From: Symsagittifera roscoffensis
Lineage: Eukaryota; Xenacoelomorpha; Acoela; Convolutidae
Reading direction: 5' to 3'
Length of the DNA: 64,000 bases
Assembly (NCBI RefSeq): GCF_963678635.1
Contig: NC_087063.1
Span: 60,272,759 to 60,336,758 of the forward strand
Under the pieces are notes generated by a model that saw only the letters and a program-made list of their open reading frames with translations, was not told the DNA's origin and ran no database searches. Of this stretch, positions 44,020-56,079 are shown one piece after another. How positions within the stretch are numbered: position 1 is the stretch's first letter; every line of letters starts with the position of its first letter. Both the position numbers and the translations under genes were made by a program.

Positions 44020-45020
44020 TTGAGAATGCGCTAAAATTGTGAGCTCGAACAAGGCTTTCACACAATTTTGTGCATCTTCAGATTTTGAAAACCTAAACTA
44101 TCTGTACAAAATGATCAAAGATCATAAAGAATGTCATACACTTCAATTTTTGAAAATTTTAAAAAATTTTACTAATCACAATTTCACAATTCTTACTGAA
44201 TTTATACAACAAGTATTATGTAACAGTTTTATTCATTTAGTCATAATTTTTTTGAGAGTTTTCACCTGTTTTGTTTTCACAATTTAAACTAACATGTAAA
44301 TTATTTCCAGGTTTTTATAGTATTTTGGCCAAAACTTTTCGATTCTGGAACTATAGCATCGGTGTCAACTCCCTACTTCTAAACTCGTCGCGCGTGTTAA
44401 TTGCCGGTCTCTCTTTCCTAATGTGCAGCGCTTCTAATGTAAGTGTCTTAATGCAGCTGGACGCATGGTCGATTATCTTCCAATTAAACTCCAACTTACC
44501 ACTATCACTACCGCACTGCCTTATATGCTGTCCAATTGGGGTAACCTCTTTTCGGTGTTCCTCTATCCTTGTGTTGAGATGTCGGACCATCTGGCAGTTA
44601 TAGATTGATTTGCACCCACATCTAGATGGTCCAACATCTCACCACAAGGATAGAGGAACACCGAAAAGAGGATACCCCTGTTGGACAGCATATAAGGCAG
44701 TGTCGTAGTGATAGTGGTAAGTTGGAGTTTAGTTAGAAAACAATCGACCAGGCGTCAAGGAGCCTTGAGTTATTTAGAATAGAGGCGCTGCACATTAGGA
44801 AAGAGAGAACGGCAATTAACACGCAAGTTGAGTATAGAAGAAGGGAGCTGACACTGAGGCTATAGTTCAAGAATCAAAAAAGTTTACTAAAAAACAAAAG
44901 ACACTAAAATAACTTACATGTTAGCTTGAAAATAGCGGCAAAACGGAATTGTAAAAACAAAAAAGATGAAAAGTCTCAGAAATTTGTGACTAAATGAATA
45001 AAATTGTTAAATAATAGCAG
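44020..45020. mobile_element. Penelope-like head-to-head pair, array copy 3
   Basis: Near-identical duplicate of 40430-41430, 3589 bp downstream. The minus arm has the 79-aa open GIY-YIG piece at 44590-44351. Confidence 0.85.
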
Positions 45021-45599
45021 CTTCTCATTATTTGAAAACGAATTTGATGTTATTTTTTTCAAATCAGGACATTTCTGGTAGCTAAAACTTGTTCAAAATG
45101 AGTTTCAAGTCTCTTCCCAAGACCCTTCAGGATTCTTGAATCGAGACGAAGATCCCAATAACCGTTTGAGTTCTCGGGAAGTACTCCGTGACGATTGTAG
45201 CTGCACATTCGTTACAATTCGGAATGCTCTTCTTCTTCGACAGTAAATCTATATCTGCTGTTAGTTTTCTTCGCGAAAATTGTCTTTCCTATTCGGACTA
45301 GCAAAAATTTTTCCTCTGCTTTTCGCGCTTTTCCTGTTTTCACAAAAATAAAATGGTCACGAGTCTTTAAAAACAAATTTTTAAAAAATTCAGTAGTCAG
45401 TTAAAACCGACCTCTCCCAATTTGTTCATTATGTCATATACGACCACTAATTCTCTGAAACAACTAATTCTCCCACTAACTTCCTCCAGATAAAGTTTCG
45501 ATTCTGCCATGCATTTTGGACGCCATTGTGGTCGAATCTCACAAAAAACAATCATATACATTGGAGATGGATCAAACTTTTTCCCTCAACTTCTCATTT

Positions 45600-46655
45600 G
45601 AGAACGCGTTAAAATTGTAAACTCAAACTAGGTTTTTGCACATTTTTGTGCTTCTTCATGTTTTAAAAATCTAAACTATCAGTACAAAATGATCAAAGAT
45701 CATAAAAAATGTCGTACACATCATTATTTGAAAACTTTTAAAAAATAACTAATCAAAACCTCACAATTATTACTGAAGTTATCTTACATTATTATTTAAC
45801 AGTTTAAAACAATTAGCACAAATTTTTTGCACCCTTTTTTTCTGCACCCAAACGTTTCACCCTTTTTTGCATTTACAACTTGTCGTTAATTTCATGCTAA
45901 CATGTAAATTATTTCAATAATTTTTGTTTTAGCCAAAACTTTTCGGTTCTGAAACTACAGCCTTAGTGTCAGCTCCCCACTTCTAAACTCGTTGCGCATG
46001 TTAATTGCCCGTTTCTCTTTCCTAATGTGCAGCGCATCTATTGTAAGTATTTTAATGCAGCTGGAAACCATGGTCGATTATCTTCCAATTAAATTCCAAC
46101 GTACCACTATCACTACCAAACTGCCCTATATGCTGACCAACCGGGCTATCCTCTTTTCGATGTTCCTCAATCCTTGTGGTGAGATGTCGGACCGTCTAGA
46201 AGTGGGTGCAAATCAATCTATAACGGCCAGATGGTCCGACATCTCACCACAAGGATAGAGGAACACCGAAAAGAGGATACCCCAATTGGACAGCATATAA
46301 GGCAGTGTGGTAGTGATAGTGTTAAGTTAGAGTTTGATTAGAAAATAATCGACCAGGCGTCCAGCAGCATTGAGTTACTTACATTAGAGGCCTTGCACAT
46401 TAGGAAAGAGAGGCCGGCAATTAACACGCTCGACAAGTTTAGAAGAAGAGGGCTGAAACAAAGGATATAATTCAAGATTCGAAAAAGTTTGGCTCAAACA
46501 GAAAACATAGAAATAGCTTGCAAGTTAGCATAAAATTAGCGGCAAAACGAAACTTTAAAAACAAAAAACATGAAAAGTCTCAGAAACTTAAGACTAAATG
46601 CAAAAACTTGATACAAAAAATTGATACATAAATTGATACAATTCTGAAAACGATT
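45600..46655. mobile_element. Penelope-like head-to-head pair, divergent subtype, copy 2
   Basis: Near-identical duplicate of 42010-43065, 3589 bp downstream. It is followed by an LTR right part to about 47156 and a single Penelope tail (47209-47541). Confidence 0.85.
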
Positions 46656-47607
46656 TTGATATAATTCGTTTCCATTCAGGACATTTCCGGAAGCTAAAAC
46701 TTGTTTAAAATGAGTTTCAAGTCTCTTCCCAAGACCCTTCAGGATTCTTGAATCGAGAGGAAGATCCCAATAACCGTTTGAATTCTCGGGAACTACTCCG
46801 TGACGATTGTAGCTGCACATTCGTTACAATTTGGAACGCTCTTCTTCTTCGACAGTAAATCTGTATCTGCTGTTAGCTTTCTTCGCGAAAATTGTCGTTC
46901 CTATTTCGACTAGCTAAAATCTTTCCTCTGATTTTCGCGGTTTTCCTGTTTTCGCGAAAATAAAATGGTCACAAGTCTTTAAAAACGAATTTGTAAAATT
47001 TCACTAGTCAGTTAGAACCGACCTCTCCCAATTTGTTCATTATGTCATATAAGACCGTTAATTCTCTGAAACAGCCAATTTTCCCACTAAATTGTTCCAG
47101 ATAAAGTTTTGATTCTGCCATGCACTTTGGACGACATTTTGGTCGAATCTCACAAAAGATAATCATATCCATCGGAAATGGATCAAACCTTTCCCTCAAC
47201 TCCTAACTTCTCATTTGAGAATGCGTTAAAATTGTAAACTTAAACAACCTTTTCGCATATTTTTGTGCATATTCAGGTTTTAAAATTCTAAACTATCTGT
47301 TCAAAATGATCAAAAATCATAAAAAATGTCATACACATCATTATTTGAAAACTTTATTACATTAAGTAATCGCAAATTCACAATTATTATTGAAATTATG
47401 TTACAAATATTATGAAACAATTTTATTCATTTAGTCATAAATTTTTGAGAATTTTCACCTTTTTTTTACAATTTCGTTTTAATGCTAATTTTATGCTACT
47501 ATGTAAGTTAATTCAATATTTTTTATTTAAACCAAATTTTAAGTAGATAAAAATCATCGTTTCCATCGGATATGGATCAACCCTTTCCCTCAACTCCTAG
47601 CTTCTCA

Positions 47608-48615
47608 TTTGAGAATGAGCTAAAATTGTGAGCTCTAACAAGGCTTTCGCACAGTTTTGTGCATCTTCAGATTTTGAAAACCTAAACTATCTGTACAAAA
47701 TGATCAAAGATCATAAAAAATGTCAAACACTTCATTTTTTGAAAATTTTAAAAAATTTTACTAATCACAAATTCACAATTCTTACTGAATTTATACAACA
47801 AGTATTATGTAACAATTTTATTCAATTTTTATTCATAATTTTTTTGAGAGTTTTCACCTGTTTTGTTTTCACAATTTGTCGTTAATTTCAAGCTAACATG
47901 TAAATTATTTCCATGTTTTTATATTATTTTGGCCAAAACTTTTCGATGCTTGAACTATAGCCTTAGTGTCAGCTCCCTACTTCTAGACTTGTCACATGTG
48001 TTAATTGCCGTTCTCTCTTCCCCAATTAGCAGCGCCTCTAGTGCAAATAACCTAATCCTGCTGGACGCCTGGTCGATGATTTTCTAGGTAAACACTTATT
48101 TACCACTATGAAAACCACACTGCCTTATGTGCTGTCCAACTGGAATTTCCTCTTTTCGGTGTTCCTCTATCCTTGTGGTGAGATGTCCGACCGTCTATAT
48201 GTGGGTGCAAATCAATCTATAACGGCCAGATGGTCCGACATCTCACCACAAATATAGTGGAGCACCGAAAAGATGATACGCCAATTGGACAGCATATAAG
48301 GCAGTCTGGTAGTGATAGTGGTAAATTGGAGTTTAATTAGAAATAAATTGACCAGGCGTCCAGCAGCATTGAGTTACTTACATTAGAGGCGCTTCAAATT
48401 GGAAAGAGAGGCCGGCAATTAACACGCGCGATGAGTTTAGAAGTAGGGAGCTGACACTAGGACTATAGTTCAAGAATCGAAAAAGTTTGGCTCAAACAAA
48501 AAACATTGGAGAAACATACATGTTAGCATGAAATTAGCGACAAAACGAAATTGTTAAAATAAAAAAAGGGAAAAGTCTTAGAATTTGTGACTAAATGAAA
48601 AAAATTGTTACATAA
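47608..48615. mobile_element. Penelope-like head-to-head pair, oldest-looking array copy
   Basis: The same tail, GIY-YIG, GIY-YIG, tail order, with many more substitutions and small indels than the other pairs. The junction carries GTGGGTGCAAATCAATC in the plus arm, as in the 42 kb subtype. It is flanked by AGCTTCTCAT-like words (about 47598 and 48619), again fitting one insertion site. Confidence 0.7.
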
Positions 48616-49140
48616 TAGTAGCTTCTTATTATCTGACAACGAATTTTCATGTTGTTTATATCAATTCAGGACATTTCCGGATGCCAAAATTTGTTTAAAA
48701 TTAGTTTCAAGTTTCTTCCCAAGTCCCTTCAGAATTCTTGAATCCGGTCGAAGAGCTGTCTTTTTGTTGATCAAGAAAGGTAGCGAAATTCTCCTAAATG
48801 CTCATAACAATTCTCGGAAACTACTTCATAACGATTGAAGCTGCACAACCGTTACAATTCGGAATGCTCTTCGGCTAATATCTGCGACAGTTAATCTCCA
48901 TCTGCTGTTGATTTTTCTCCGCGGAAAACTTTGGTCAAATTCCGACCAGCGAAAAATGTTGTTCTGACTTTCGCGCTTTTTCTGCATTCAAAAGTGGTCG
49001 AGGCTCTTTACAAAAGATTGTCTACAATTTCACATGTTAGTTAAAACCGAATTCCCAGTTCGTTAATTCTGTCACATAAGACCGTTACTCCTCTGAATTA
49101 GCCGATTCTCCCAATCAACTGTTCCAGATAAAATTTTGAT
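48616..49140 (-). mobile_element. LTR right part closing the array
   Basis: It aligns with 39110-39620, 41430-41955, 43070-43567, 45020-45545 and 46660-47156: TCAATTCAGGACATTTCCGG, CCTTCAGAATTCTTGAATCC, CGTTACAATTCGGAATGCTC, GTTAGTTAAAACCGA. It is more diverged than the others and loses similarity before the terminal GTCACA. Confidence 0.6.
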
Positions 49141-49429
49141 GCATTGAAACACTCGTCTACTTAAGTCACACATGAGGTTAGGAAAAACAGGCCCTATAAC
49201 ACTATCTCTTATGCTTTTATACCTCATTCAGTTGGAGCCAATTCAGTTCGCGTAAGACATGAGACTACAAAATCGTGTTACAGCTTAAAGGCTACTATCA
49301 AATTACCCCCACTCTAGAATCAAGAACGTCCCCATGGCTAGGTCTCTAAATACCTAAAACACGCGAACTCCATTGAAAACAGGGTTGGAAGCTCTAATAT
49401 ACCATTACTTTTTCTTGGACAGTGGACCT
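49141..49429. other. Unassigned spacer
   Basis: No ORF or repeat recognised between the array end and the 330-bp dispersed repeat. Confidence 0.4.
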
Positions 49430-49770
49430 TTGATCCATTACAGATGGTTCAAGCTAAAAGTCGCCTTATCTCATTATAATCATATAAATTGCACTCTAGA
49501 ATTTGAATTAAGTACTCGCATAGTGACGCGACTCTAGAATTACGTAAATATTATAAGTAAAGCAACTCTAGAAGTTTTTTGTAACAAGTAGTTTTAAATC
49601 AATAAGGTTAGTCTTCTGAACTAACTATTGGGCAGCTTCACTCGTCTGCCTGCCCAATCAAGATTCTCTCTGACCTAACGATGATACTCTCGTAATTATT
49701 CGCGTTGATCTCTATCAGGAACAAGACAGTTCTAAATGACTCTCAAAATTTTTTGTCAATAACATAATTC
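49430..49770 (-). repeat. Dispersed ~330-bp repeat, copy 2 (inverse of 7130-7458)
   Basis: Reverse complement of the 7130-7458 copy, about 85-90% similar by eye. The inner end ACAGTGGACCTTTGATCCAT and the outer end GACAGTTCTAAATGACTCTC match the two ends of copy 1. The minus strand could start TGTTGAATTATG. It may be a small solo LTR or a non-autonomous element. Confidence 0.6.
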
Positions 49771-50459
49771 AACAAACAATTGCGTGACTTACACTCACTT
49801 CATTTTATTAACTTTTTTGAATTCTTCTTCGTTACCTGTACTCGGACGATTATATGACCTTGTGTAAATTAGTGTTTTGTGGAGTTTCATAGGCCTTATT
49901 TCGTGAGAGTTTCAAAAAAATGAAATTAACTGAACATTTTGTAGTGCATTAATAAAGTGACTACCTGTTTTTTTTTTCAGGCATCCGTCTATTATATTTG
50001 TACTTTTTGTTGAACAGTTGAACCAAATTGTGACAAATTGTTTTCGAAATATTATTGTGTTAAGTAAGTTGCTCGGAGTTCAGTTCAATTTTTCAATTCC
50101 CTTCATTTTTACTGTTTTCATGCCGAATTCACTCATATAAAGTCGATTTTTTTGGAGGCAAAAGTTTTTTTGATCGTTTTTTTTTAATTTGCGAGGTTTT
50201 CAGTGACAGCAAAAAGTTGATAAGTAAGTGTATGGATGAACTTTACGTAGTCTCATAGTACTTGAAAAATGCAGGCTGTCTGATTAGATCATTTCTTCTT
50301 CAGGAGACTGGTTTTTCGTTCACGTGCTTCCTCTTTGCCTCATTCCAAAACAAAAAGTAGTCGCTGAAGTTTGGTCATTTCGAATCAGTGTTTCTGTCTT
50401 TTTTTTTGAAACAGAGTTTTTTAAGAAGTGGTTTTTACAGTACGGTAACGAAAAAGGAA
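49771..50459. repeat. 5' part of chromo-barrel repeat unit 1
   Basis: AT-rich sequence that recurs at about 54690-55220, 57930-58320 (partial) and 59815-60050. Landmarks are a TTTTTCAGGCATCC splice-acceptor-like word (49975, 57965), ATTATATTTGTACTTTTTGT, TCACTCATATAAAGT and ATGCAGGCTGTCTGATTAGA. The 70-codon ORF 50324-50536 is partly kept in the next copy but has no recognised domain. Confidence 0.6.
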
Positions 50460-50535
50460 TATTGGTTCAGTTAAATCCCTCATCTAACGGAAAACCCGAT
50501 TCTCTTAGATCGGCAATGCTTTTTGAAGTCGCCTG

Positions 50536-50856
50536 ATGTTCAGAAATGTCCAAATTCTTGAGACTCGTGAAAATCTTGACGCGCCAGAAGAAGGCCAACT
50601 ATTGAGATCTACCCAGATACAGTATTATGTGCACCATACAGGTTTAAAGAGACGCTTCGATGAATGGGTCGACGCAAGCAGAATAGACGCATCACAGGGA
50701 TGCATTGCCGACAAAAACTTTGAAAATGATTTCGCAGAGATATCTCACAATGACCCTTTCCCAGGGTATAATTTCAACTTGGGAGTTATAAATTTATTTC
50801 TCGAAAAAAAAACATTCTTCCACAAAAAATTCAACGAGAACGGTTGTTCAAATTAG
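50536..50856 (+). pseudogene. MYST-type chromo-barrel (Tudor-knot) fragment, copy 1
   Basis: The 106-aa ORF reads RNVQILETRENLDAPEEGQL, then YYVHHTGLKRRFDEWVDASR and IDASQGCIADKNFENDF. 'A.IL..R.......YYVHY.GLNRRLDEWVD.SRI' is the signature of the chromo-barrel domain of MYST histone acetyltransferases (Tip60/MOF type). No acetyltransferase domain or zinc finger follows, so this is a gene fragment. The upstream ORF stops by the overlapping TGATG at 50534-50538, indicating a frameshift inside the domain N-terminus (the KSRDG part seen in copies 3 and 4 is out of frame here). An AT-rich 3' flank follows. Confidence 0.7.
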
Positions 50857-51970
50857 CAAATTTTTTGTGCTAATATGGAATTTATAAAAATTCGTGCCAC
50901 TCGAAATATGAGGGGTGAAAACATTAGGGCATAATGCAGTAGTATGAACTTCCCCTAATGTTGAAGATTCTCAGCCATGTTATTTTTCCCCGTAAATAAA
51001 TTTGTCCACACGATCTCTTCTAGAGGATATTCCTTTCTTAAATCAGATGTTCACTTCTATCACATAAGTACTTTTTAGTTCAAGTCCGTTTCAGCTTATT
51101 ATTATCTTTTCGAAAAAGTTCTCACTTTCTAGTTCGTGGTTTTTGTCCTAGTTTCTGTTGGTTCATTTTCCGTTTTTATAAACGACATTTATTTCATCTG
51201 GTAGGTTTTTATTGGTTGACTTTTTAAAGCATGGTTTTTACCAAGAAAACTAATGGGTTGTTACTATAACTGAAACTAAGTTTACCATGTCTGATTTTGA
51301 GTTTTTTTCGTTGTTCATGTTATATCGACTAGGTCATTTTAGATTACGTAAATTTGAGGGCAATTTATACACGTTTCGGATGTTGTGTTTCAGTTTGGAT
51401 GGGTCGTTGAAATTCTTAAATTTTTTGACAACAGATTTGTATTCGGCTCATTGGGTTTCGACTAAAAACTTATCGCCTTTAATGCAGCTCGGTAAACAGT
51501 TTTCATTTCTTAGGGGCTGCTTATGAACTTCACCCGATTTAAACAAGAAGATTTATATCTATAATTTTACAAATTTTGTAATGTTCCAAAAAGTACAAAA
51601 AAGTAATCCTTGTCTTTTTTTCATTCAAAATTTTGTAGCAAATTGTGTTTTTTGCATCGCATGTGCTTATTTTTCTTAAACGAAATCGGCTATTTGGCTG
51701 TGATTTTAAATGTTGCATAGCTTTGCGGGCGAACTTTGCAAAATACATTTGCCTGTTTCAGAAGCGATGGGTCGTAATTTCTTTTCGACTTAACAAAATT
51801 GACCCAAATTTTCTTGCCTTTTTTGCGGCTCGGTCATTGATTATTCTCAATGCCTGCTAAGGTTCTCTATGAGCTCCATCAAAGACCGGGGTAATTTTTT
51901 TTTGGAGAATAGTTTTCTGGTGACCTAACATTTGTAGTATAGTTTTTTCGAATTTTTCCAAGTCAGAATT
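50857..51970. repeat. 3' part of chromo-barrel repeat unit 1
   Basis: It starts with a ~75-bp module (50845-50917) also found in the LTR copies at 8913 and 31863. It continues with CTCTTCTAGAGGATATTCC and a conserved block 51287-51526 repeated at 56082-56321. The 79-aa reading in that block is open in both copies, but they are nearly identical DNA, so openness is weak evidence; it lacks known motifs. Confidence 0.55.
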
Positions 51971-52310
51971 TCTGCTTAATTGCTCTATTCCTATTCAACA
52001 TTTTTAATGCATTATTTTAATTGTATCGCAATTGTTGCGAAGCTCTACTTCGCCTCTGTTTAAAAGTATCTGTTTCAAGAGAAGATGTTGAGTATAAAGT
52101 GGGGGGGGGGGCGTGGCTGACTCTATGTATAAATGATAAATAAATGATTTCTGCTTAATTGCTCTATTCCTATTCAACATTTTAATGCACTATTTTAATT
52201 GTATCGCAATTGTTGCGAAGCTCTACTTGGCCTCTGTTTAAAAGTATCTGTTTCAGTAAAAGATGTTGAGTATAAAGTGGGGGGGGGGCGTGGCTGACTC
52301 TATGTATGTT
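51968..52310. repeat. Two ~179-bp direct repeats ending in a G-tract module
   Basis: ATTTCTGCTTAATTGCTCTA to the G-tract occurs at about 51968-52111 and 52147-52288. Each ends GATGTTGAGTATAAAGT, a run of 11 or 10 G, then CGTGGCTGACTCTATGTA. The module recurs at about 56790-56945 (7 G) and 58765-58940 (13 G). Confidence 0.85.
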
Positions 52311-54689
52311 TTTAGAATGAAAGTTCTGTAATTAGTTTTTTGGTTCATGTTAAGCCAAGGGTAAAAAATTGCAAAAATTAAAATTATTTGAAAAAATAGC
52401 AAAAAACTCATAGTTTTAGATAATCTTTTGTTGCTTCTGATCTAATTGAAACAATATACCAAGGTACAGATTTAAAAATTAAGCCCAAGTTGTATTTTAA
52501 TTGACATCTTATTGAGACAATGATAGAAAATTTTGAAAAAAAATATGGGTTTTTTGACATTTTTCTCTCAAAATATTGAAATACGATAAAGTTTATCATA
52601 ATTTGAGCTAAAACGCGGGTTATGGAAAGCTCTGAACATATAAAGCTCATATTAACTGATTCAACACTAAAACTTCCAATTACTCGAGAAAATAGGAAAA
52701 TTAATTGTAATTTTTGAGAAAGAAAAGTAAAAATAAGTCAAATCTATTCAAAATGTTCCATTTTCAACCTTTTGTTTGGGTAATTAACTGGTTTTTTTGT
52801 CCAGTTCAGGGAGAATTTAAATAAGAATCTCAATTCAAATGAACATTAAGAGCTGTATTCCATGAAAATTCTAAATCAAACTCCATGATTCAACTTCTCC
52901 TCAGTTTTTTCTCTATGATTTACCCAAAATTGTACAAAAATTAGAATTTGTGAGAAAATTGTCAAGTTAGAAATTATAAATTTTAAAACAATTAAGAAAA
53001 ATGATAACTTTCCTGCTAAAATTGACGAAAATTGAGGTAAATTTTTCTACAAAGTGTTTTAGATATTAGATGAATTTCAACAAATCTTCATAACTGTTGA
53101 TTATCTTTGTTGCTTTCAAAACAAAGTTTTTACGATTTTTCTAGAGAAATGTACTATATTTAAGGTTATTCCTCTGTTTTCTGCTTAATACATGCTTTCG
53201 CTATTGAACGCACTTTGCAAGAAAAAATAGTCAGAACTGGGGAATTTCGGAGGAGAATAATATCAATTGAACGAACAATTTGCTGGCAGAAATGAAATTA
53301 GAACTGATACCGTCTGATTATTACGATTTAAATCGTAGTAGTTTTCCTTAAGGTTTCTTTGTTCAGTTGTTACAGTAAGCAATTTTTGAGAAAAAAACAA
53401 CTTTTGTGATTGTTTACTGCTACTTTTCTTGCAAAATAAATAGTTTATTGCTTTTTATTCTTAATTTTGTCGGAAGTTTTCTCGAAAACGTCCAAGAAAA
53501 AGAATTGTGGTTAGTTAAAGCATTCAAAAGCACATGCAAAAATTGAGAAGAAAAAGGTGTTTTTTAACGTTGAGCTTTTAGAACAAATTGAGAGCAGCCC
53601 TATTGATGATAATCTGAAAACCTAGTTCCTAACGTCTGCAACATCTAAAAACTTCTAGAAGGGCGCGTCTCAAAAATATAGGAAGTCAAGTTGCAAACTG
53701 GAACAATTGTAAGACTTCCCCAGTTATATTATGCAAAAAGTATAGTTTTACCTAATTTCTTAATTGAAAAGAAAAGCTATCCAGAAAAAATGTTCACTGT
53801 ATTTCTAATAGAAATTTTTCATGTTGATTGTCAAATAATCAATATTTGGTTCTGCTAAAGTATTAGTTTGTTTAGATATTTTCTTCAAGTTCCTTATTAT
53901 TTTCTCTAAAATTATTTCCACATCAACTTTCTCTTGTTTTTTATCCAAAATAATGAAATGTAGATCTTGAAAGCAAAAACTTTGTTTCTGCTTTATATAT
54001 CCTCTTCCAAAAGATGTCTGATTGGGTTCAAAAAGTTATCCTCAAAACATCAGATTTTTCATATTACCTATTATATCAATTGATAACAAACTTTTTTTAT
54101 TGAATTACGCATAAATATAAATCTTTCAGACATCTTTCAGGATTTTTTCTCAAGATGTATTTTATTAGCTGAATTTAAGTAGAATTATCTCAAAACTCCT
54201 ATTGAATTAAATTGAGTTTCTATCTCATTTTAGTATTTTCTCAAAATCTGCTCCATCTGCTATCTTCCAGCTTGATTCAATTTGTACAAAGTTTCACTTA
54301 AAAATTGAATTTTAGATGCAAAAATGTATCGTTTCAACGGACGTTCAATAATCCGAAGCAGAATTATTACCATAAAAACTTTGCTATCAATATCATAACT
54401 GTATATTACTGTTTAAAATCTGATTTTCTCTATTGAAGTAAATTTTTAGTTGAGAATGATGTATATCAATATCTTAAAATTTTCAAAAAAAATTAGCAAA
54501 AGATATATTTTTCAAATTTCCAGGTCAGTTATCAATTTATTTTCAGAAATAATCAGAAAACTATTAGAAAACCATAATTCTTAATAAATCAACCCCCTTA
54601 TCTGCTTAACAACGCACTACTCTATTAACACTTTTACAAGCGCTAAACACGGAAAACTTTGAAACAGTAACAATACAAAAATGAACATT
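52311..54689. other. AT-rich non-coding spacer between chromo repeat units
   Basis: No ORF of note and no recognised gene. Two blocks recur elsewhere: about 52380-52800 matches 59390-59800, and about 54150-54620 matches 57350-57870. This shows that a longer segment was duplicated more than once. Confidence 0.6.
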
Positions 54690-55294
54690 TTACTGAACAG
54701 TTTGTTGTGTATTTTTGAAGTGATCACATGTTTTTTTCCGGCATCATTCTATTATATTTGTACTTTTTGTTGAATAATTGAAGATTTTTAACAAATTGTT
54801 TTCGAATTATTATTGTGTTAACTAAGTTGCTCGGAGTACAGTTCAGTTTTTCAGTTCCCTACAGTTTTACTGTTTTTATGCCGAGTTCACTCATATAAAG
54901 TGAATTTTTCTGGAGGCAAAAATTTCTTTGATCGTTTTTTTTTAATTTGTGAGGTTTTCCGTGACAGCAAAAAATTGATAAGCAAGTGTATGGATGAATT
55001 TTACGTAATCTCACAGTACTTGAAAAATGCAGGCTGTCTGATTATATCATTTCTTCTTCAGGAAACTGGTTTTTCGTTTTCGGGCTTTCTCTTTGCGTCA
55101 TTCCAAAACAAAAAGTAGTCGCTGAAGTTTGGTCATTTCGAATCAGTGTTTCTGTCTTTTTTTTTGAAAAAAGAGTTTTTTAAGAAGTGGTTTTTACAGT
55201 ACGGTAACGAAAAAGGAATATTGGTTCAGTTAAATCCCTCATCTAACGGAAAACCCGATTCTCTTAGATCGGCAATGCTTTTTGAAGTCGCCTG
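54690..55294. repeat. 5' part of chromo-barrel repeat unit 2
   Basis: Homologous to 49930-50535. It differs at many positions up to about 55110, then becomes almost identical to unit 1. The splice-acceptor-like word is altered here (TTTTTTTCCGGCATC). Confidence 0.65.
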
Positions 55295-55615
55295 ATGTTC
55301 AGAAATGTCCAAATTCTTGAGACTCGTGAAAATCTTGACGCGCCAGAAGAAGGCCAACTATTGAGATCTACCCAGATACAGTATTATGTGCACCATACAG
55401 GTTTAAAGAGACGCTTCGATGAATGGGTCGACGCAAGCAGAATAGACGCATCACAGGGATGCATTGCCGACAAAAACTTTGAAAATGATTTCGCAGAGAT
55501 ATCTCACAATGACCCTTTCCCAGGGTATAATTTCAACTTGGGAGTTATAAATTTATTTCTCGAAAAAAAAACATTCTTCCACAAAAAATTCAACGAGAAC
55601 GGTTGTTCAAATTAG
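55295..55615 (+). pseudogene. MYST-type chromo-barrel fragment, copy 2
   Basis: The 106-aa translation is identical to copy 1 (50536-50856), with the same overlapping TGATG upstream. It lies 4759 bp downstream of copy 1. The identical sequence in otherwise diverged units suggests recent gene conversion or an assembly duplicate. Confidence 0.7.
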
Positions 55616-55879
55616 CAAATTTTTTGTGCTAATATGGAATTTATAAAAATTCGTGCCACTCGAAATATGAGGGGTGAAAACATTAGGGCATAATGCAGTA
55701 GTATGAACTTCCCCTAATGTTGAAGATTCTCAGCCATGTTATTTTTCCCCGTAAATAAGTTTGTCCACACGATCTCTTCTAGAGGATATTCCCTTCTTAA
55801 ATCAGATATTCACTTCTATCACATAAGTACTTTTTAGTTCAAGTCCGTTTCAGCTTATTATTATCTTTTCGAAAAAGTT

Positions 55880-56079
55880 NNNNNNNNNNNNNNNNNNNNN
55901 NNNNNNNNNNNNNNNNNNNNNNNNNNNNNNNNNNNNNNNNNNNNNNNNNNNNNNNNNNNNNNNNNNNNNNNNNNNNNNNNNNNNNNNNNNNNNNNNNNNN
56001 NNNNNNNNNNNNNNNNNNNNNNNNNNNNNNNNNNNNNNNNNNNNNNNNNNNNNNNNNNNNNNNNNNNNNNNNNNNNNNN
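55880..56079. other. Assembly gap (200 N)
   Basis: A run of exactly 200 N. The same interval in unit 1 (51120-51283) is 164 bp, which accounts for the change in spacing between units from 4759 to 4795 bp. The minus ORF 55850-56113 across it is an artefact. Confidence 0.98.

Larger units (their letters stand above)
40364..47541. repeat. Two tandem units of 3589 bp, third partial copy following
   Basis: AGTAGATAAAAATCATCG begins at 40364, 43953 and 47542, exactly 3589 bp apart, and all landmarks between keep that spacing (40450/44039/47628; 42403/45992; 42947/46536; 43419/47008). Units 1 and 2 are almost identical. The third copy (47542 to about 49140) diverges clearly. Each unit holds two Penelope pairs, a single Penelope tail and two LTR right parts. 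Confidence 0.9.

Noticed and set aside
38130-48087. Repeated plus-strand ORFs of 74-110 aa (for example 38362-38694, 40682-41014, 44271-44603)
   Set aside because: They are antisense shadows of the Penelope GIY-YIG domain and its tail, preserved only because the DNA is recently duplicated.
50324-50856. An intact MYST histone acetyltransferase gene
   Set aside because: Only the chromo-barrel part is present. No zinc finger, acetyl-CoA motif or further exons are found on either side.
51287-51526. 79-aa ORF repeated at 56082-56321 as a possible conserved gene
   Set aside because: The two DNA copies are almost identical, so shared openness carries no information. There is no motif or start context, and composition is that of the AT-rich surroundings.
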